Below are positions 1 through 6,589 of a DNA stretch of 41,308 bases, in pieces. The first letter of the stretch is position 1; every line of letters starts with the position of its first letter. A model generated the notes under the pieces. It saw only the letters and a list, made by a program, of their open reading frames with translations. It was not told the origin of the DNA and ran no database searches. The position numbers and the translations under genes are program-made. This stretch comes from a virus. Where the stretch lies: positions 1-41,308 of IMG/VR virus record IMGVR_UViG_3300042516_002750, one strand, 5' to 3'.

Positions 1-95
1 CCCCATTCAATAGGTGTTCGTGCAACTGTCCACCTATCATTACCTTCACAGCTAACATATTGTATTTCCCAATAACCATATTCAATATTTTCCAT
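1..95 (-). CDS. Partial small protein, 3' end beyond left edge
   Basis: The reading frame starts at ATG 95 and is open to the window edge (31 codons visible, beginning MENIEYGYWEIQYVSCEG). It is the last visible gene of the leftward cassette array. Codon 14 is a GTT valine followed by AGC and sits in a TGTTAGC string like the cassette cores, so this may be another gene begun inside an att site; no matching right core was found, so that is only a possibility. I do not recognise the protein. Confidence 0.55.
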   Translation of the reverse strand, partial: MENIEYGYWEIQYVSCEGNDRWTVARTPIEW

Positions 96-115
96 CGCTC
101 AAATTTTATTTTACA

Positions 116-436
116 GCTTATAACACGGGCTAAGAAGAAATAAACCCTTCCTACACACCTAAAATAGTTAGCAATTCCTCTACAAATTGAGCTTTTCCAA
201 TGTCCATTCCTAAAGTAAAAGCATCATCAAAATTGCCACCACTAAAATCACTTGCATCAAAAAAACCTTCTTTTTCAATTTCATCTTCGTACATTTTTAA
301 TTTTTTCTCGTTTCTGCGTTTTAGCAATAACTCTTTTACTTTCTCTAATTTTTCCATTTTATTTTGTTTTTATAATGATGTGCAGTTTGTACCCATCGCA
401 CGAAAAGGGTTTAATTCTCTTAGCCCGAAACCGTTA
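116..436. repeat. att site A (long-loop cassette recombination site)
   Basis: The left core GCTTATAACA (116-125) is followed by a stem at 126-149 that pairs with 405-427 (CGGGCTAAG and CTTAGCCCG ends, AAACCC with GGGTTT). A spacer AAACC and right core GTTATAC (433-439) complete it. The loop is unusually large, about 255 bases, and contains the whole gene 151-357. The plan matches the other sites here; the large loop makes it the least typical. Confidence 0.6.
151..357 (-). CDS. Small charged hypothetical protein
   Basis: 68 residues, start ATGGAAAAAT. The N-terminal half is rich in Lys and Glu and probably helical (KVKELLLKRR); the C-terminal half has a GGNFDDAFTLGMDIG stretch that I do not associate with a known family. 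No signal peptide or membrane segment. The whole gene lies in the loop of att site A, unlike its neighbours, which lie between sites. Confidence 0.6.
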   Translation of the reverse strand: MEKLEKVKELLLKRRNEKKLKMYEDEIEKEGFFDASDFSGGNFDDAFTLGMDIGKAQFVEELLTILGV

Positions 437-450
437 TACACAATAAAAAA

Positions 451-645
451 TTATTGTTTTTCATCGATATTAAAATCACTTGATTTACCAATCGTTATTG
501 TGGTATTAATAAATTCAAGTTTTCTCTTCGGCTCAACATTAACATTTAATCCAATACATTCACCATCTTTATAAAGTGGTTCTAACTTGAATTTATTAAT
601 TTCGTATCCAAGTTCTTTTTCAATCATTTCTTTTGTGATTTCCAT
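451..645 (-). CDS. Small hypothetical protein (MEITK...LGYEI family)
   Basis: 64 residues from ATG 645; a frame-compatible TTG two codons upstream is less likely. It is clearly related to the broken gene at 7262-7423: both have an ITK segment, then ELGY or QLGY, then FKLEP(L/I)Y and IGL. The cassette arms GTTATAC (433-439) and GTATAAC (688-694) flank it, so it is a complete cassette between sites A and B. Function unknown; no membrane segment or cysteine motif. Confidence 0.65.
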   Translation of the reverse strand: MEITKEMIEKELGYEINKFKLEPLYKDGECIGLNVNVEPKRKLEFINTTITIGKSSDFNIDEKQ

Positions 646-687
646 AATCAAGTTATTTTAATTTATTTTATAATAATTTTTAACTGG

Positions 688-739
688 GTATAACAAAGTG
701 TAAAAAACATTAAAACGATTTTTTTACACTCAATCGTTA
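688..739. repeat. att site B (short hairpin)
   Basis: Left core GTATAACA (688-695), stem AGTGTAAAAAA (697-707) pairing with TTTTTTTACACT (719-730), spacer CAATC, right core GTTAGCGGTC from 736. At about 52 bases it is the shortest site of the set, and it carries no start codon. Confidence 0.65.
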
Positions 740-743
740 GCGG

Positions 744-935
744 TCAGTTTGGTGAGCCTGCCCACATTTGTTTTTCTAACTCAAAGCGCATGGACCATTT
801 TGTTTTTACGCTAAAATATTCTATCATATCGCTTGGCGTTCTTGCGCTTTCAAACCCTATTAATGCGTAAATATCTTGCCTTAATTTTAGGTTTTCAGCT
901 TTTAATTTTTGGTATGCGCTTAATTTTTTTTCCAT
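744..935 (-). CDS. Small hypothetical protein
   Basis: 63 residues from the MEKKLSAY start at 935. The frame stays open to 1007, but that upstream part is simply att site C read through, so the internal ATG is preferred. The N-terminus (KKLSAYQKLKAENLKLRQDI) looks like a short coiled coil; the rest has no recognised motif. The cassette arms are GTTAGCGGTC (736-745) and a near-complement at 965-975. Confidence 0.6.
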   Translation of the reverse strand: MEKKLSAYQKLKAENLKLRQDIYALIGFESARTPSDMIEYFSVKTKWSMRFELEKQMWAGSPN

Positions 936-967
936 AATTATATTTTTATTTATTAATTCAAACCGAC

Positions 968-1050
968 CCGCTAACACAACCTTGTGGCAAAAAGCGTGAT
1001 TAGTCAAATAGCATTGTTAGGTTTATTTCAGCCACAAGCTCCGTCCGTTA
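968..1050. repeat. att site C
   Basis: Left core CCGCTAACA (968-976), stem CTTGTGGC (981-988) pairing with GCCACAAG (1031-1038), then right core GTTATGCCTC from 1047. The spacers on both sides are longer than in most of the other sites. The stop codon of gene 1048-1317 is formed by the right core. Confidence 0.6.
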
Positions 1051-1317
1051 TGCCTCATTGTGAAATACACACCCGAAATCCTTATGTGTATAGTCCCCAA
1101 AATAATTAGTACCAAAAAAAGTATGCTTACTAAATCCATCCGAATTACAAGAACCATATTCTTTATAAGGTAAATCCATATAATCTTTGTGCTGTTTATT
1201 CCAACTTGTTTCTGAATCTGAATTATTCCAAAATTTACAAGTAGAACAACGAGGCATAACAGCACCTAAACAAGATGGCTGGCTTTGTGCTTCTAATAAA
1301 CTTTTTTCTGTACTCAT
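1048..1317 (-). CDS. Cys-rich small protein with att-encoded N-terminus
   Basis: 89 residues. Residues 1-19 are encoded inside att site D; codon 20 is the core GTT (Val), and the cassette-specific part follows. That part has CxxCxFW near residues 24-29, then GxC and a late FGC, a spacing that suggests a small metal-binding fold, though I cannot name the family. The cassette arms GTTATGCCTC (1047-1056) and GAGGCATAAC (1251-1260) are perfect 10-base complements, the second lying inside the reading frame. The TAA stop is made by core C. Confidence 0.65.
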   Translation of the reverse strand: MSTEKSLLEAQSQPSCLGAVMPRCSTCKFWNNSDSETSWNKQHKDYMDLPYKEYGSCNSDGFSKHTFFGTNYFGDYTHKDFGCVFHNEA

Positions 1318-1378
1318 AATTTTGTGCTTTTAATTAAGTTTTGTGGTGGAATACGCCACCTCGTTTAGCTGCCATACG
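1251..1378. repeat. att site D (long loop carrying a start codon; degenerate right core)
   Basis: Left core GAGGCATAACA (1251-1261); the stem AGCACCTAAACAAGATGGC (1261-1279) pairs imperfectly with 1355-1372. The expected right GTTA is replaced by GGCTC around 1378, so this copy is degenerate. The loop holds the start codon (1317) of gene 1048-1317. The right stem also encodes the last residues of gene 1365-1544. Confidence 0.5.
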
Positions 1379-1544
1379 GCTCAAGCCACCACCAACTATT
1401 TTCTTCACCACTTTCTTCATCCCAAATCTCATCATATTTAACAGTCATTTTATTCCCACAATTAGGACATTCTATATATTCTTCACATAGTGTATCCCAA
1501 TTCATTAAATCGGAGACATCGTGTTTACATTTTAAGCATTCCAT
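1365..1544 (-). CDS. Small zinc-ribbon-like protein
   Basis: 59 residues from ATG 1544 to TAA at 1365. Two cysteine pairs, CLKC at residues 3-6 and CPNCG around 30-34, suggest a small zinc ribbon; an acidic and Trp-rich tail (SWWWLEPYGS) follows. The tail is partly encoded by the right stem of att site D. Function unknown; small ribbons of this kind are common in phage and plasmid accessory genes. Confidence 0.65.
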   Translation of the reverse strand: MECLKCKHDVSDLMNWDTLCEEYIECPNCGNKMTVKYDEIWDEESGEENSWWWLEPYGS

Positions 1545-1555
1545 AATAAAACCTA

Positions 1556-1649
1556 CCGCTAACAGCGTGTTTATGCAAGCGGGCGGACAGCTTGCGGTTA
1601 ATAATTAAGTTCGTGCTATGCCCGCCTGACATAAACACGCAAAACGTTA
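1556..1649. repeat. att site E
   Basis: Left core CCGCTAACA (1556-1564), outer stem GCGTGTTTATG (1565-1575) perfectly paired with CATAAACACGC (1630-1640), inner stem GCGGGC (1579-1584) with GCCCGC (1620-1625), spacer AAAAC and right core GTTATGTGCC from 1646. It is one of the best examples of the family. A second core, GTTATAGG, starts only 14 bases further on, at 1660. Confidence 0.7.
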
Positions 1650-1673
1650 TGTGCCGTTAGTTATAGGTAATGC

Positions 1674-1904
1674 CTATGAAACCTTAGAAAGAACTGTATT
1701 GCATTTTGACCACAATTTAAACTCAAAAGAATTTATATTCATTTCCTTTTCATCGAGCAGTTCTGCAACTTCGCTTAAAGTTTCAATAGTTCCTTGAAGT
1801 TTATTTTCTAACCAATCTTTATAATTATCGAGGTCAAAATGTTTATCAGTTTCTCCAATTGTTAGTGGATTTTTTTTTCTAAATTGTTGTTCAAATTTAT
1901 ACAT
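1674..1904 (-). CDS. Small hypothetical protein
   Basis: 76 residues, start ATG 1904. Probably all-helical and charged, with a central DYKDWLENKLQ helix and an acidic LDEKE segment; no known motif. Its cassette arms are GTTATAGGTAATGCC (1660-1674) and GGCACTACCTATAAC (1949-1963), complementary over 15 bases with one mismatch. Confidence 0.6.
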   Translation of the reverse strand: MYKFEQQFRKKNPLTIGETDKHFDLDNYKDWLENKLQGTIETLSEVAELLDEKEMNINSFEFKLWSKCNTVLSKVS

Positions 1905-1953
1905 GATTTATAGTTTTAATTATTAATATTCTTTTAGTCTTTACTTTTGGCAC

Positions 1954-2028
1954 TACCTATAACAGCACCTAATAAACAAGCGGACATCAACTATATTTCC
2001 ACCGCCCGATTTATTAGCTGCAACCGTA
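1954..2028. repeat. att site F (right core altered)
   Basis: Left core ACCTATAACA (1955-1964), stem GCACCTAATAAACAAGCGG (1965-1983) pairing imperfectly with 2002-2021 (TAATAAA with TTTATTA), then AACC and GTATG where other sites have GTTA. The right half also encodes the C-terminus and stop of gene 2014-2493. Confidence 0.5.
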
Positions 2029-2493
2029 TGACACAGCATCCGACCAACATATAATTTGACCATTGAAAGATTTATTAAACCAATCTAATAAGTCTTTGTA
2101 AAGTAATCCATCATTTTGTGCCAAATCAATTCTTTCAGCACTTGACATTTCAACTCCATTCACATACCATTTATCACTTATTAAATCTTTTGAAAAATCA
2201 AATGTTTTTTTAATCTCAATATCGGCTGCAATGATTATTTGTTTAGACATTCTTGGTGTTTCACTCCAAACTATTGGACTGAATTTATCGCCAACTTTCC
2301 AACTGTTGCCATTTAGGATAGTGTGGTGTTTAGGTTCAAAACTATCTACTGAAAGTCTTGGATTAAATTGTCTATCTTCATCATAATATTTGTAGTTTAT
2401 TGAAGATAAAAATTTTTCTACAAAGTATGTAGGTTGCCCTGCTTTTGGGTGGTACTGTGGAAATACCCTGCTAAACGTTATTACTTTACTCAT
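2014..2493 (-). CDS. ASCH/PUA-like domain protein (probable)
   Basis: 159 residues. The core region HHTILNGNSWKVGDKFSPIV followed by SKQIIIA around residues 55-90 resembles ASCH-type, PUA-like domains, small beta-barrels thought to bind RNA or modified bases. Similar proteins beginning MSKVITFSR are frequent hypothetical genes in Bacteroidota phages. No catalytic residues can be assigned. It sits in the cassette array just downstream of the Mom-like gene, so a base-related role is possible, but that is inference. Confidence 0.6.
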   Translation of the reverse strand: MSKVITFSRVFPQYHPKAGQPTYFVEKFLSSINYKYYDEDRQFNPRLSVDSFEPKHHTILNGNSWKVGDKFSPIVWSETPRMSKQIIIAADIEIKKTFDFSKDLISDKWYVNGVEMSSAERIDLAQNDGLLYKDLLDWFNKSFNGQIICWSDAVSYGCS

Positions 2494-2525
2494 ATTTATT
2501 TATTTTAATTATTTTTTCCACCGCA

Positions 2526-3242
2526 CTAAAACAATTCCATTTGAATAGTCGGTTCAAAACTTGCATCATAATTTTTGTTTTCGTTTTTTGGATACGGTTG
2601 TGATTTGTAAATCATATCTTGAATAAGTTGTTTTTTGTTTTTTGCGTTTATAAAAATGTATCGGTGTTTGTTTTTTTGTGAAATAACCTCACCACCATTA
2701 GCAATAATATTCTCATCAAATTTTAAATCAGGGTTATATTTATTCCCAAGTAGTTTTTTCATCATTGATAAATTCATGCTTCTACCATGATATTTTTTGC
2801 CATTAAAATACCAATCTTTAGATTTAAACATTGCTTTAGCCTCGCCAGTATAAATAAAATTACAAGCCTGATAAATATACCCTGTATGGTTTTGGTTTGT
2901 GTCGGCATAAGATACAATAACATTTGGTCTTGGCAATAATTTCAAACATCCGCTAACAAAAAATGAAGTCAAGTTTTTTTCGTGATTATCATTTAATACT
3001 AATCTGCTCAATTCCATCACATCAATAGTATGTTTATCATTAAATAATTTACCGCCATTATTCCAAAATCTTGAAGGCGCAGGAGAAAAAACACAAACAC
3101 CAACTATAATATTGTTTTCATCATACAAACCAAAAATATACATCATAATTGGAGTTGTACGTGCGTAGTGTTTTTTTAGCAACCATTCTATTGCAGTAGA
3201 ATTGCTAATTGATTTTATTTTATATTTTTCCTTAATTGCCAT
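2526..3242 (-). CDS. Mom-like GNAT-fold protein, putative DNA base modification
   Basis: 238 residues from the MAIKEKYKI start; a GTG start at 3275 would add a hydrophobic stretch read from att site G and is not preferred. The order of motifs is that of phage Mom-like proteins: an early KKHYART segment, GLYDENNIIVGVCVFSPAPSR, then ELSRLVL and SYADTNQNHTGYIYQACNFIY. Mu Mom is a GNAT-fold enzyme that modifies adenines in DNA and protects it from restriction; the same role is inferred here. Its length matches the family. It is one of two likely anti-restriction genes in the cassette region, the other being the methyltransferase at 40368. Confidence 0.68.
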   Translation of the reverse strand: MAIKEKYKIKSISNSTAIEWLLKKHYARTTPIMMYIFGLYDENNIIVGVCVFSPAPSRFWNNGGKLFNDKHTIDVMELSRLVLNDNHEKNLTSFFVSGCLKLLPRPNVIVSYADTNQNHTGYIYQACNFIYTGEAKAMFKSKDWYFNGKKYHGRSMNLSMMKKLLGNKYNPDLKFDENIIANGGEVISQKNKHRYIFINAKNKKQLIQDMIYKSQPYPKNENKNYDASFEPTIQMELF

Positions 3243-3272
3243 CGCACAAATAATTATTAAAAATTTTACAGA

Positions 3273-3366
3273 CACATAACAGCAGATTTGCGTTATTGCT
3301 TGCCAACTCTAAACCAACCGCACAATGCCAAAGCTATTTGTGCCTTCGCTTATCTGCAAAACGTTA
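3273..3366. repeat. att site G
   Basis: Left core CACATAACA (3273-3281), stem GCAGATTTGCG (3282-3292) pairing with CGCTTATCTGC (3347-3357) with two mismatches, spacer AAAAC and right core GTTAGTGGC from 3363. It lies just upstream of the Mom-like gene. Confidence 0.65.
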
Positions 3367-3375
3367 GTGGCAACC

Positions 3376-3756
3376 TTAAAAACACCGCTCATATTGATAG
3401 AGTGTCTTTGAAATCATTGACAACTCATTTTCTTTATCCTGCTTTATTTTACCAATTCGCTCAATTTCAGACTTGATAAAACTTTCAGAATGATAAGCCC
3501 CAGCACTTCTAAATGTGGTATCTTTTACGTGAATAAGTTTTAATTTTTCTGCAACCTCAATAGTCTGTTCTTTTGAAATTTGAGTTTTGCAAAGCCTTGT
3601 ATTCTTTCGTTTACCATTTACTACAAATGTGTATTTTTCTTCATTGTCGTTTATCCAAGTGCAAATTGAAAATCTATCGTTCCAATCTTTGCAAACCAAA
3701 TCAACATTTATAGTTGAATTGCCTGTTTGCTGAAAATCTGTAATGTATTTGCTCAT
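3376..3756 (-). CDS. Hypothetical protein
   Basis: 126 residues. The N-terminal half looks like beta strands (STINVDLVCKDWNDRFSICTW); the C-terminal half looks helical (KSEIERIGKIKQDKENELS). Not recognised. It is the last gene of its cassette run: instead of an att site, its leader runs into the TTTAGTTAATGTTATACGGTA element at 3788. That leader resembles the sequence at the 3' end of the spanin gene near 40325-40367. Confidence 0.6.
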   Translation of the reverse strand: MSKYITDFQQTGNSTINVDLVCKDWNDRFSICTWINDNEEKYTFVVNGKRKNTRLCKTQISKEQTIEVAEKLKLIHVKDTTFRSAGAYHSESFIKSEIERIGKIKQDKENELSMISKTLYQYERCF

Positions 3757-3787
3757 TTTATGTTTATTTTTTTATTTACAAAAGTTA

Positions 3788-3812
3788 TTTAGTTAATGTT
3801 ATACGGTAGTTA
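3788..3812. repeat. Array-boundary element 1 (attI-like)
   Basis: TTTAGTTAATGTTATACGGTA followed by core GTTA (3809-3812). The same element recurs at 6559, 9133 and 40346. It is not palindromic and stands where a folded att site would be expected, at the beginning (plus direction) of a cassette run, which is the position of attI in integrons. Calling it attI-like is inference. Confidence 0.55.
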
Positions 3813-3824
3813 ACAGCAAGCTTA

Positions 3825-4034
3825 CTAGCAACGTGAAATAAAAACTGTATCGTAATATTGAAGCATATTTATGACTTCCTCGTAAGAATGCTTTACTTTA
3901 AAATTTTCTTCTGCACTCAATACGATAGTGCAAAAACCATCAGCATTATCAAAAAAGTCCATAATTTTTGAAACATTAACTACTACTTTTCTTTCGCATC
4001 CATAAAGATTAAATTCAATAAATTTTGTGTTCAT
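3825..4034 (-). CDS. Small hypothetical protein
   Basis: 69 residues; alternating hydrophobic residues (KFIEFNLYGCERKVVVNVSKIMDFF) suggest a small alpha/beta fold. Cysteines at positions 13, 35 and 69 show no metal-site spacing. The cassette is bounded by perfect 10-base arms, GTTAACAGCA (3809-3818) and TGCTGTTAAC (4055-4064). Function unknown. Confidence 0.6.
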   Translation of the reverse strand: MNTKFIEFNLYGCERKVVVNVSKIMDFFDNADGFCTIVLSAEENFKVKHSYEEVINMLQYYDTVFISRC

Positions 4035-4053
4035 AATTTTAAGTATAAAAAGC

Positions 4054-4179
4054 CTGCTGTTAACAAGTGTTTGCCGTCAGTGGCAGGCTTGGTTTGTGTC
4101 CGAAATCACTCGGATAGTGTTTTGTGTTTGTAATCGTTAGTTCTGAAATTGCCACCGAACGGCAAGCCCCAAACCGTTA
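4054..4179. repeat. att site H
   Basis: Left core CTGCTGTTAACA (4054-4065), stem TTGCCGTCAGTGGC (4071-4084) pairing with GCCACCGAACGGCAA (4151-4165) with a bulge, then CCCCAAACC and right core GTTATAAGT from 4176. The right core supplies the TAA stop of gene 4177-4413. Confidence 0.65.
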
Positions 4180-4413
4180 TAAGTCAGTTTGCTTATTTTC
4201 GTTTATTAATTTAGTTATGCAATCCATACAAATTTCGTGTATCTCTTTTTCTTCATCGCATGAAACGCAAACCGAACTTATAACAAGCGGTTGGCGCAAT
4301 GCTAACACCTCGTTTTCTAACCACATTACATATTCATCTGAATACTTACCACTACCTTTGTAGTTGACATTAGCTTGGTAGTATTCTTTTTGTAATTCAC
4401 ATCTTTTACTCAT
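4177..4413 (-). CDS. Chimeric small protein: att-encoded helix plus Cys-rich tail
   Basis: 78 residues. Residues 1-43 are encoded inside att site I and end in a YVMWLENEVLALRQPL helix; codon 44 is the core GTT (Val), followed by the cassette part VISSVCVSC...HEICMDC, with two CxxC pairs typical of a small zinc knuckle. The stop codon comes from core H. The cassette arms are GTTATAAGT (4176-4184) and ACTTATAAC (4276-4284). The two halves differ sharply in composition, consistent with fusion of unrelated modules. Confidence 0.65.
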   Translation of the reverse strand: MSKRCELQKEYYQANVNYKGSGKYSDEYVMWLENEVLALRQPLVISSVCVSCDEEKEIHEICMDCITKLINENKQTDL

Positions 4414-4461
4414 TCTAATTTAATTTATCGTTAATAATCGCACTGCGCCAACCGCTCATTA
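4276..4461. repeat. att site I (long loop with start codon)
   Basis: Left core ACTTATAACA (4276-4285), stem AGCGGTTGGCGCA (4286-4298) perfectly paired with TGCGCCAACCGCT (4444-4456), then CA and TTAGCAG, so the G of the right core is missing or changed. The loop of about 145 bases holds the start codon (4413) and 43 codons of gene 4177-4413. Confidence 0.65.
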
Positions 4462-4470
4462 GCAGAAATG

Positions 4471-4722
4471 CTAATCAGCAATCCAATCAACGACACATTG
4501 CAAATCGAAAATACTTTCACAATGAATAGTTATGTAATCTGTGTCAGGATTTAACCTACACAATTTAACTTCACACCAAGGGTCGACAAGTAAATGATAC
4601 ATTTCGTTTCGGATATTGTAATCAATACCTCTTGGGTCTTCGCTTCCATCGTTTTCTTCGATAAAGCCCATTTCAATCAACTTTTTAGGAGTTGCAACCT
4701 TTAATAATTCTGTGTTTACCAT
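4471..4722 (-). CDS. Small hypothetical protein
   Basis: 83 residues with a high proportion of acidic residues. Contains KLIEMGFIEENDGSED and an alternating YHLLVDPWCEVKLCRL stretch that suggests a small mixed alpha/beta fold; family not recognised. It is a complete cassette between sites I and J with complementary arms TTAGCAGAA (4459-4467) and TTCTGCTAA (4754-4762). Confidence 0.6.
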   Translation of the reverse strand: MVNTELLKVATPKKLIEMGFIEENDGSEDPRGIDYNIRNEMYHLLVDPWCEVKLCRLNPDTDYITIHCESIFDLQCVVDWIAD

Positions 4723-4754
4723 TTTGTTTATATTTAAAATTTATCAAAAGCAAT

Positions 4755-4826
4755 TCTGCTAACAGCACATACACGCTATTTCCCTCCCTCAATCCAACGC
4801 TCACAGCGTGTATCTGCAAAACGTTA
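4755..4826. repeat. att site J
   Basis: Left core TCTGCTAACA, stem GCACATACACGCT (4765-4777) pairing with AGCGTGTATCTGC (4805-4817) with one mismatch, spacer AAAAC, right core GTTACCTGC from 4823. It is almost identical in sequence, loop included, to site L (5640-5712), although they separate different genes. Confidence 0.7.
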
Positions 4827-4835
4827 CCTGCAAGG

Positions 4836-5198
4836 CTACCTTGACACTTCGATAACAGCATCAGGATATTTTTTACAGGCTTCTAAATACTTTTCGACAA
4901 AAAGAACAAAATGCTCATACATTCCCCATCCATTAGGCGAATTGAATTTCTCAAAATGTTCGGGTCTTTCTTTTAAATCGTTCAATCCTTTTTCAAGTAA
5001 TTCAACTATTTCGCTTGCCTTTGTTTTGCCAATTTCTTCGGGTCTCCAAAGTGCTTCGTAAATTCCTGATTCTCCTGCCATTTCACCTAAGTTATGGGTA
5101 ATGTTTGCCCAATAAACTTCTTCGTTTTCTTCGGTGTGGGTTTTAGCTTCATCGTAGATTCCCCATTTTTTACGTGTTAAATAAACATCTAAACCCAT
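4836..5198 (-). CDS. Conserved hypothetical protein (MGLDVYL family)
   Basis: 120 residues. The start MGLDVYL, the central VYWANITHNLGEMA, GIYEALWRPEE and the NGWGMYEHFVLFVEKYLEAC segment match a family I recall as widespread hypothetical proteins in phages and plasmids; its function is not known to me. It is a complete cassette with perfect arms GTTACCTGC (4823-4831) and GCAGGTAAC (5237-5245). Confidence 0.72.
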   Translation of the reverse strand: MGLDVYLTRKKWGIYDEAKTHTEENEEVYWANITHNLGEMAGESGIYEALWRPEEIGKTKASEIVELLEKGLNDLKERPEHFEKFNSPNGWGMYEHFVLFVEKYLEACKKYPDAVIEVSR

Positions 5199-5236
5199 TT
5201 TGTTCCTTTTTTAAATCCTGCTGAATAAACCGCCCA

Positions 5237-5328
5237 GCAGGTAACAGCGGTTTGGCAAAAGCTGCCATTAAAATTTGTGCGAAAATTGAGCATCCGTTAG
5301 GCAGCCTTCGCCAAGCCGCAAAACGTTA
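5237..5328. repeat. att site K
   Basis: Left core GCAGGTAACA (5237-5246), a 20-base stem at 5247-5266 pairing with 5300-5319 (GCGGTTTGGC with GCCAAGCCGC; GCTGCC with GGCAGC), spacer AAAAC and right core GTTAGCAGA from 5325. A further GTTAGGC lies in the loop at 5296. Confidence 0.7.
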
Positions 5329-5338
5329 GCAGAAAGCA

Positions 5339-5593
5339 CTACTGACCTTCTCCGTTTGACAATTCTACCAATAACTTATCAGCCATTATAACAGATTCTT
5401 CTGCTATTCTTTTACATTCAAGTATTCCTAAATCAGTTTCTCCATTATGTCTATAAGGAACTCTTGTCAACAACCCCTGCATTGCTAATCCTGCAAAGTA
5501 TTCACGTTTTGTAAGTCCTTTTTCTTCAACGTGAGAACTTCCATCTGCGGTTGTAAAGCCATAACCGAATGCTGTTTGTTTTGAATTTTCCAT
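5339..5593 (-). CDS. Conserved phage-type hypothetical protein
   Basis: 84 residues. The central GLTKREYFAGLAMQGLL motif followed by an alpha-helical tail ending in ADKLLVEL is a pattern I know from small phage proteins that begin with a FxxGF/SxDGG-type N-terminus; they have no established function. Cassette arms are GTTAGCAGA (5325-5333) and TCTGCTAAC (5640-5648). Confidence 0.68.
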   Translation of the reverse strand: MENSKQTAFGYGFTTADGSSHVEEKGLTKREYFAGLAMQGLLTRVPYRHNGETDLGILECKRIAEESVIMADKLLVELSNGEGQ

Positions 5594-5639
5594 TTTATTT
5601 ATTGTTTTAAATTAAGTTTTTACTAATTGTACCGTGCCA

Positions 5640-5712
5640 TCTGCTAACAGCACATACACGCTATTTTTCCTCCCTCAATCCAACGCTCACAGCGTGTATC
5701 TGCAAAACGTTA
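5640..5712. repeat. att site L
   Basis: Same plan and nearly the same sequence as site J: core ..TCTGCTAACA, stem 5650-5662 pairing with 5691-5703, spacer AAAAC, right core GTTAGCGGT from 5709. The loop differs from site J by only one or two bases in its T-tract, suggesting recent copying or shared origin. Confidence 0.7.
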
Positions 5713-5738
5713 GCGGTAATTGCACCCAGCCGCACGGG

Positions 5739-6002
5739 TTACTCGTCCTTGAATCTTATAGGTCGTGAAGACATCATAATCATTTCAGTAAATTTTTTCT
5801 GCATCTCAATATTTTGTTTTGTCATTATAACCATAGCATCATAAGGCGTTATAGATTCTCTAATTAGCATTTCGTAACAAGCCTTAAATGTCGCATCCAT
5901 TAATGAAAACTTTACATCTTCAATACTTGTTTTGTCTGTTAAAAATTTACCGAATAATCTATCAAATAGTTCTCGGTAGTGGTCTTGGTCTTCGATTTTC
6001 AT
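5739..6002 (-). CDS. Small hypothetical protein
   Basis: 87 residues, probably mostly helical (YRELFDRLFGKFL, KFSLMDATFKACYEML), ending in a basic SSRPIRFKDE tail. It was not recognised. The right core of site L precedes its 3' end. It is followed closely upstream by gene 6033-6515 with no att site between, so the two probably form one two-gene unit. Confidence 0.6.
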   Translation of the reverse strand: MKIEDQDHYRELFDRLFGKFLTDKTSIEDVKFSLMDATFKACYEMLIRESITPYDAMVIMTKQNIEMQKKFTEMIMMSSRPIRFKDE

Positions 6003-6032
6003 TTGTATATTGTTTTAAGCGGGATTTGTGTG

Positions 6033-6515
6033 CTACTTGTCGGACACATCCCATTCATCAATAGGCATTACCTCATATTCGACATCAAAGTCTGTAATTT
6101 GAACATTTGCCTTTGACCGAATAAAAGTTTCATATTCCTCTTTTGACATTAATTTTAACGATAAAATTTCTTCGTCTGTCAATTCAATGCTCACTTGAAT
6201 TTCGCCTATTGTGTCTTTGCTTATGTATGGTAAGCATTCAAATCTTTTTGTTCTCATTTGAGAAACATAATCTTTAATCTTTTGTGCATTTTCTTTTGAC
6301 AAGCCCCAGCCAACCATTTCAAAAGGGTCTTCACATTTTAAAATACTAAAGTGTTCAGGTAATGGGTTGGGTACGTTTTCGCAATTCCAAAACCACCATT
6401 GGTCGCCCATACTTTGCGGTGTAGCGTGTTGATAGGTAATTCCTAATCTTTTCATTGTTTGCTGTGGATGTTCATCGTAACCCATATAGCAATTAAGTCT
6501 TAAATGTGTTGTCAT
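6033..6515 (-). CDS. Hypothetical protein
   Basis: 160 residues, acidic. Contains TYQHATPQSMGDQWWFWNCENVP in the first third and a C-terminal stretch of alternating charged residues (FDVEYEVMPIDEWDVSDK). No signal peptide or membrane segment and no family recognised. Last gene of its run: its leader ends in boundary element 2 at 6559-6580 rather than in an att site. Confidence 0.6.
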   Translation of the reverse strand: MTTHLRLNCYMGYDEHPQQTMKRLGITYQHATPQSMGDQWWFWNCENVPNPLPEHFSILKCEDPFEMVGWGLSKENAQKIKDYVSQMRTKRFECLPYISKDTIGEIQVSIELTDEEILSLKLMSKEEYETFIRSKANVQITDFDVEYEVMPIDEWDVSDK

Positions 6516-6558
6516 AATATTACTTTAATTTATGTAGTGGCTAATGTGTTCAATTTTT

Positions 6559-6580
6559 GTTTAAGGTTATACGGTAGTTA
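6559..6580. repeat. Array-boundary element 2 (attI-like)
   Basis: GTTTAAGGTTATACGGTA followed by core GTTA (6577-6580). The last 18 bases are the same as in elements 3 and 4. The following cassette has arms GTTAGCGGC (6577-6585) and GCCGCTAAC (6903-6911). Confidence 0.55.
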
Positions 6581-6589
6581 GCGGCAACC

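Noticed and set aside
200-574. Plus-strand reading frames in the cassette region (for example 200-574 and 9340-9627)
   Set aside because: They lie opposite genes or across att sites, are Phe/Ser/Asn-rich in the manner of antisense frames, and match nothing.
688-739. att hairpins as simple rho-independent terminators
   Set aside because: Site B alone could look like one, but the sites lack consistent T-runs and have conserved cores and cassette-specific complementary arms.
936-1007. N-terminal extension of gene 744-935 as another att fusion
   Set aside because: It crosses the core in a different phase from the five accepted cases, and a good ATG with normal leader lies at 935.
3243-3275. GTG start extending the Mom-like gene with a hydrophobic stretch
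   Set aside because: The extension is read from the leader and the edge of att site G; the ATG at 3242 fits the family start better.
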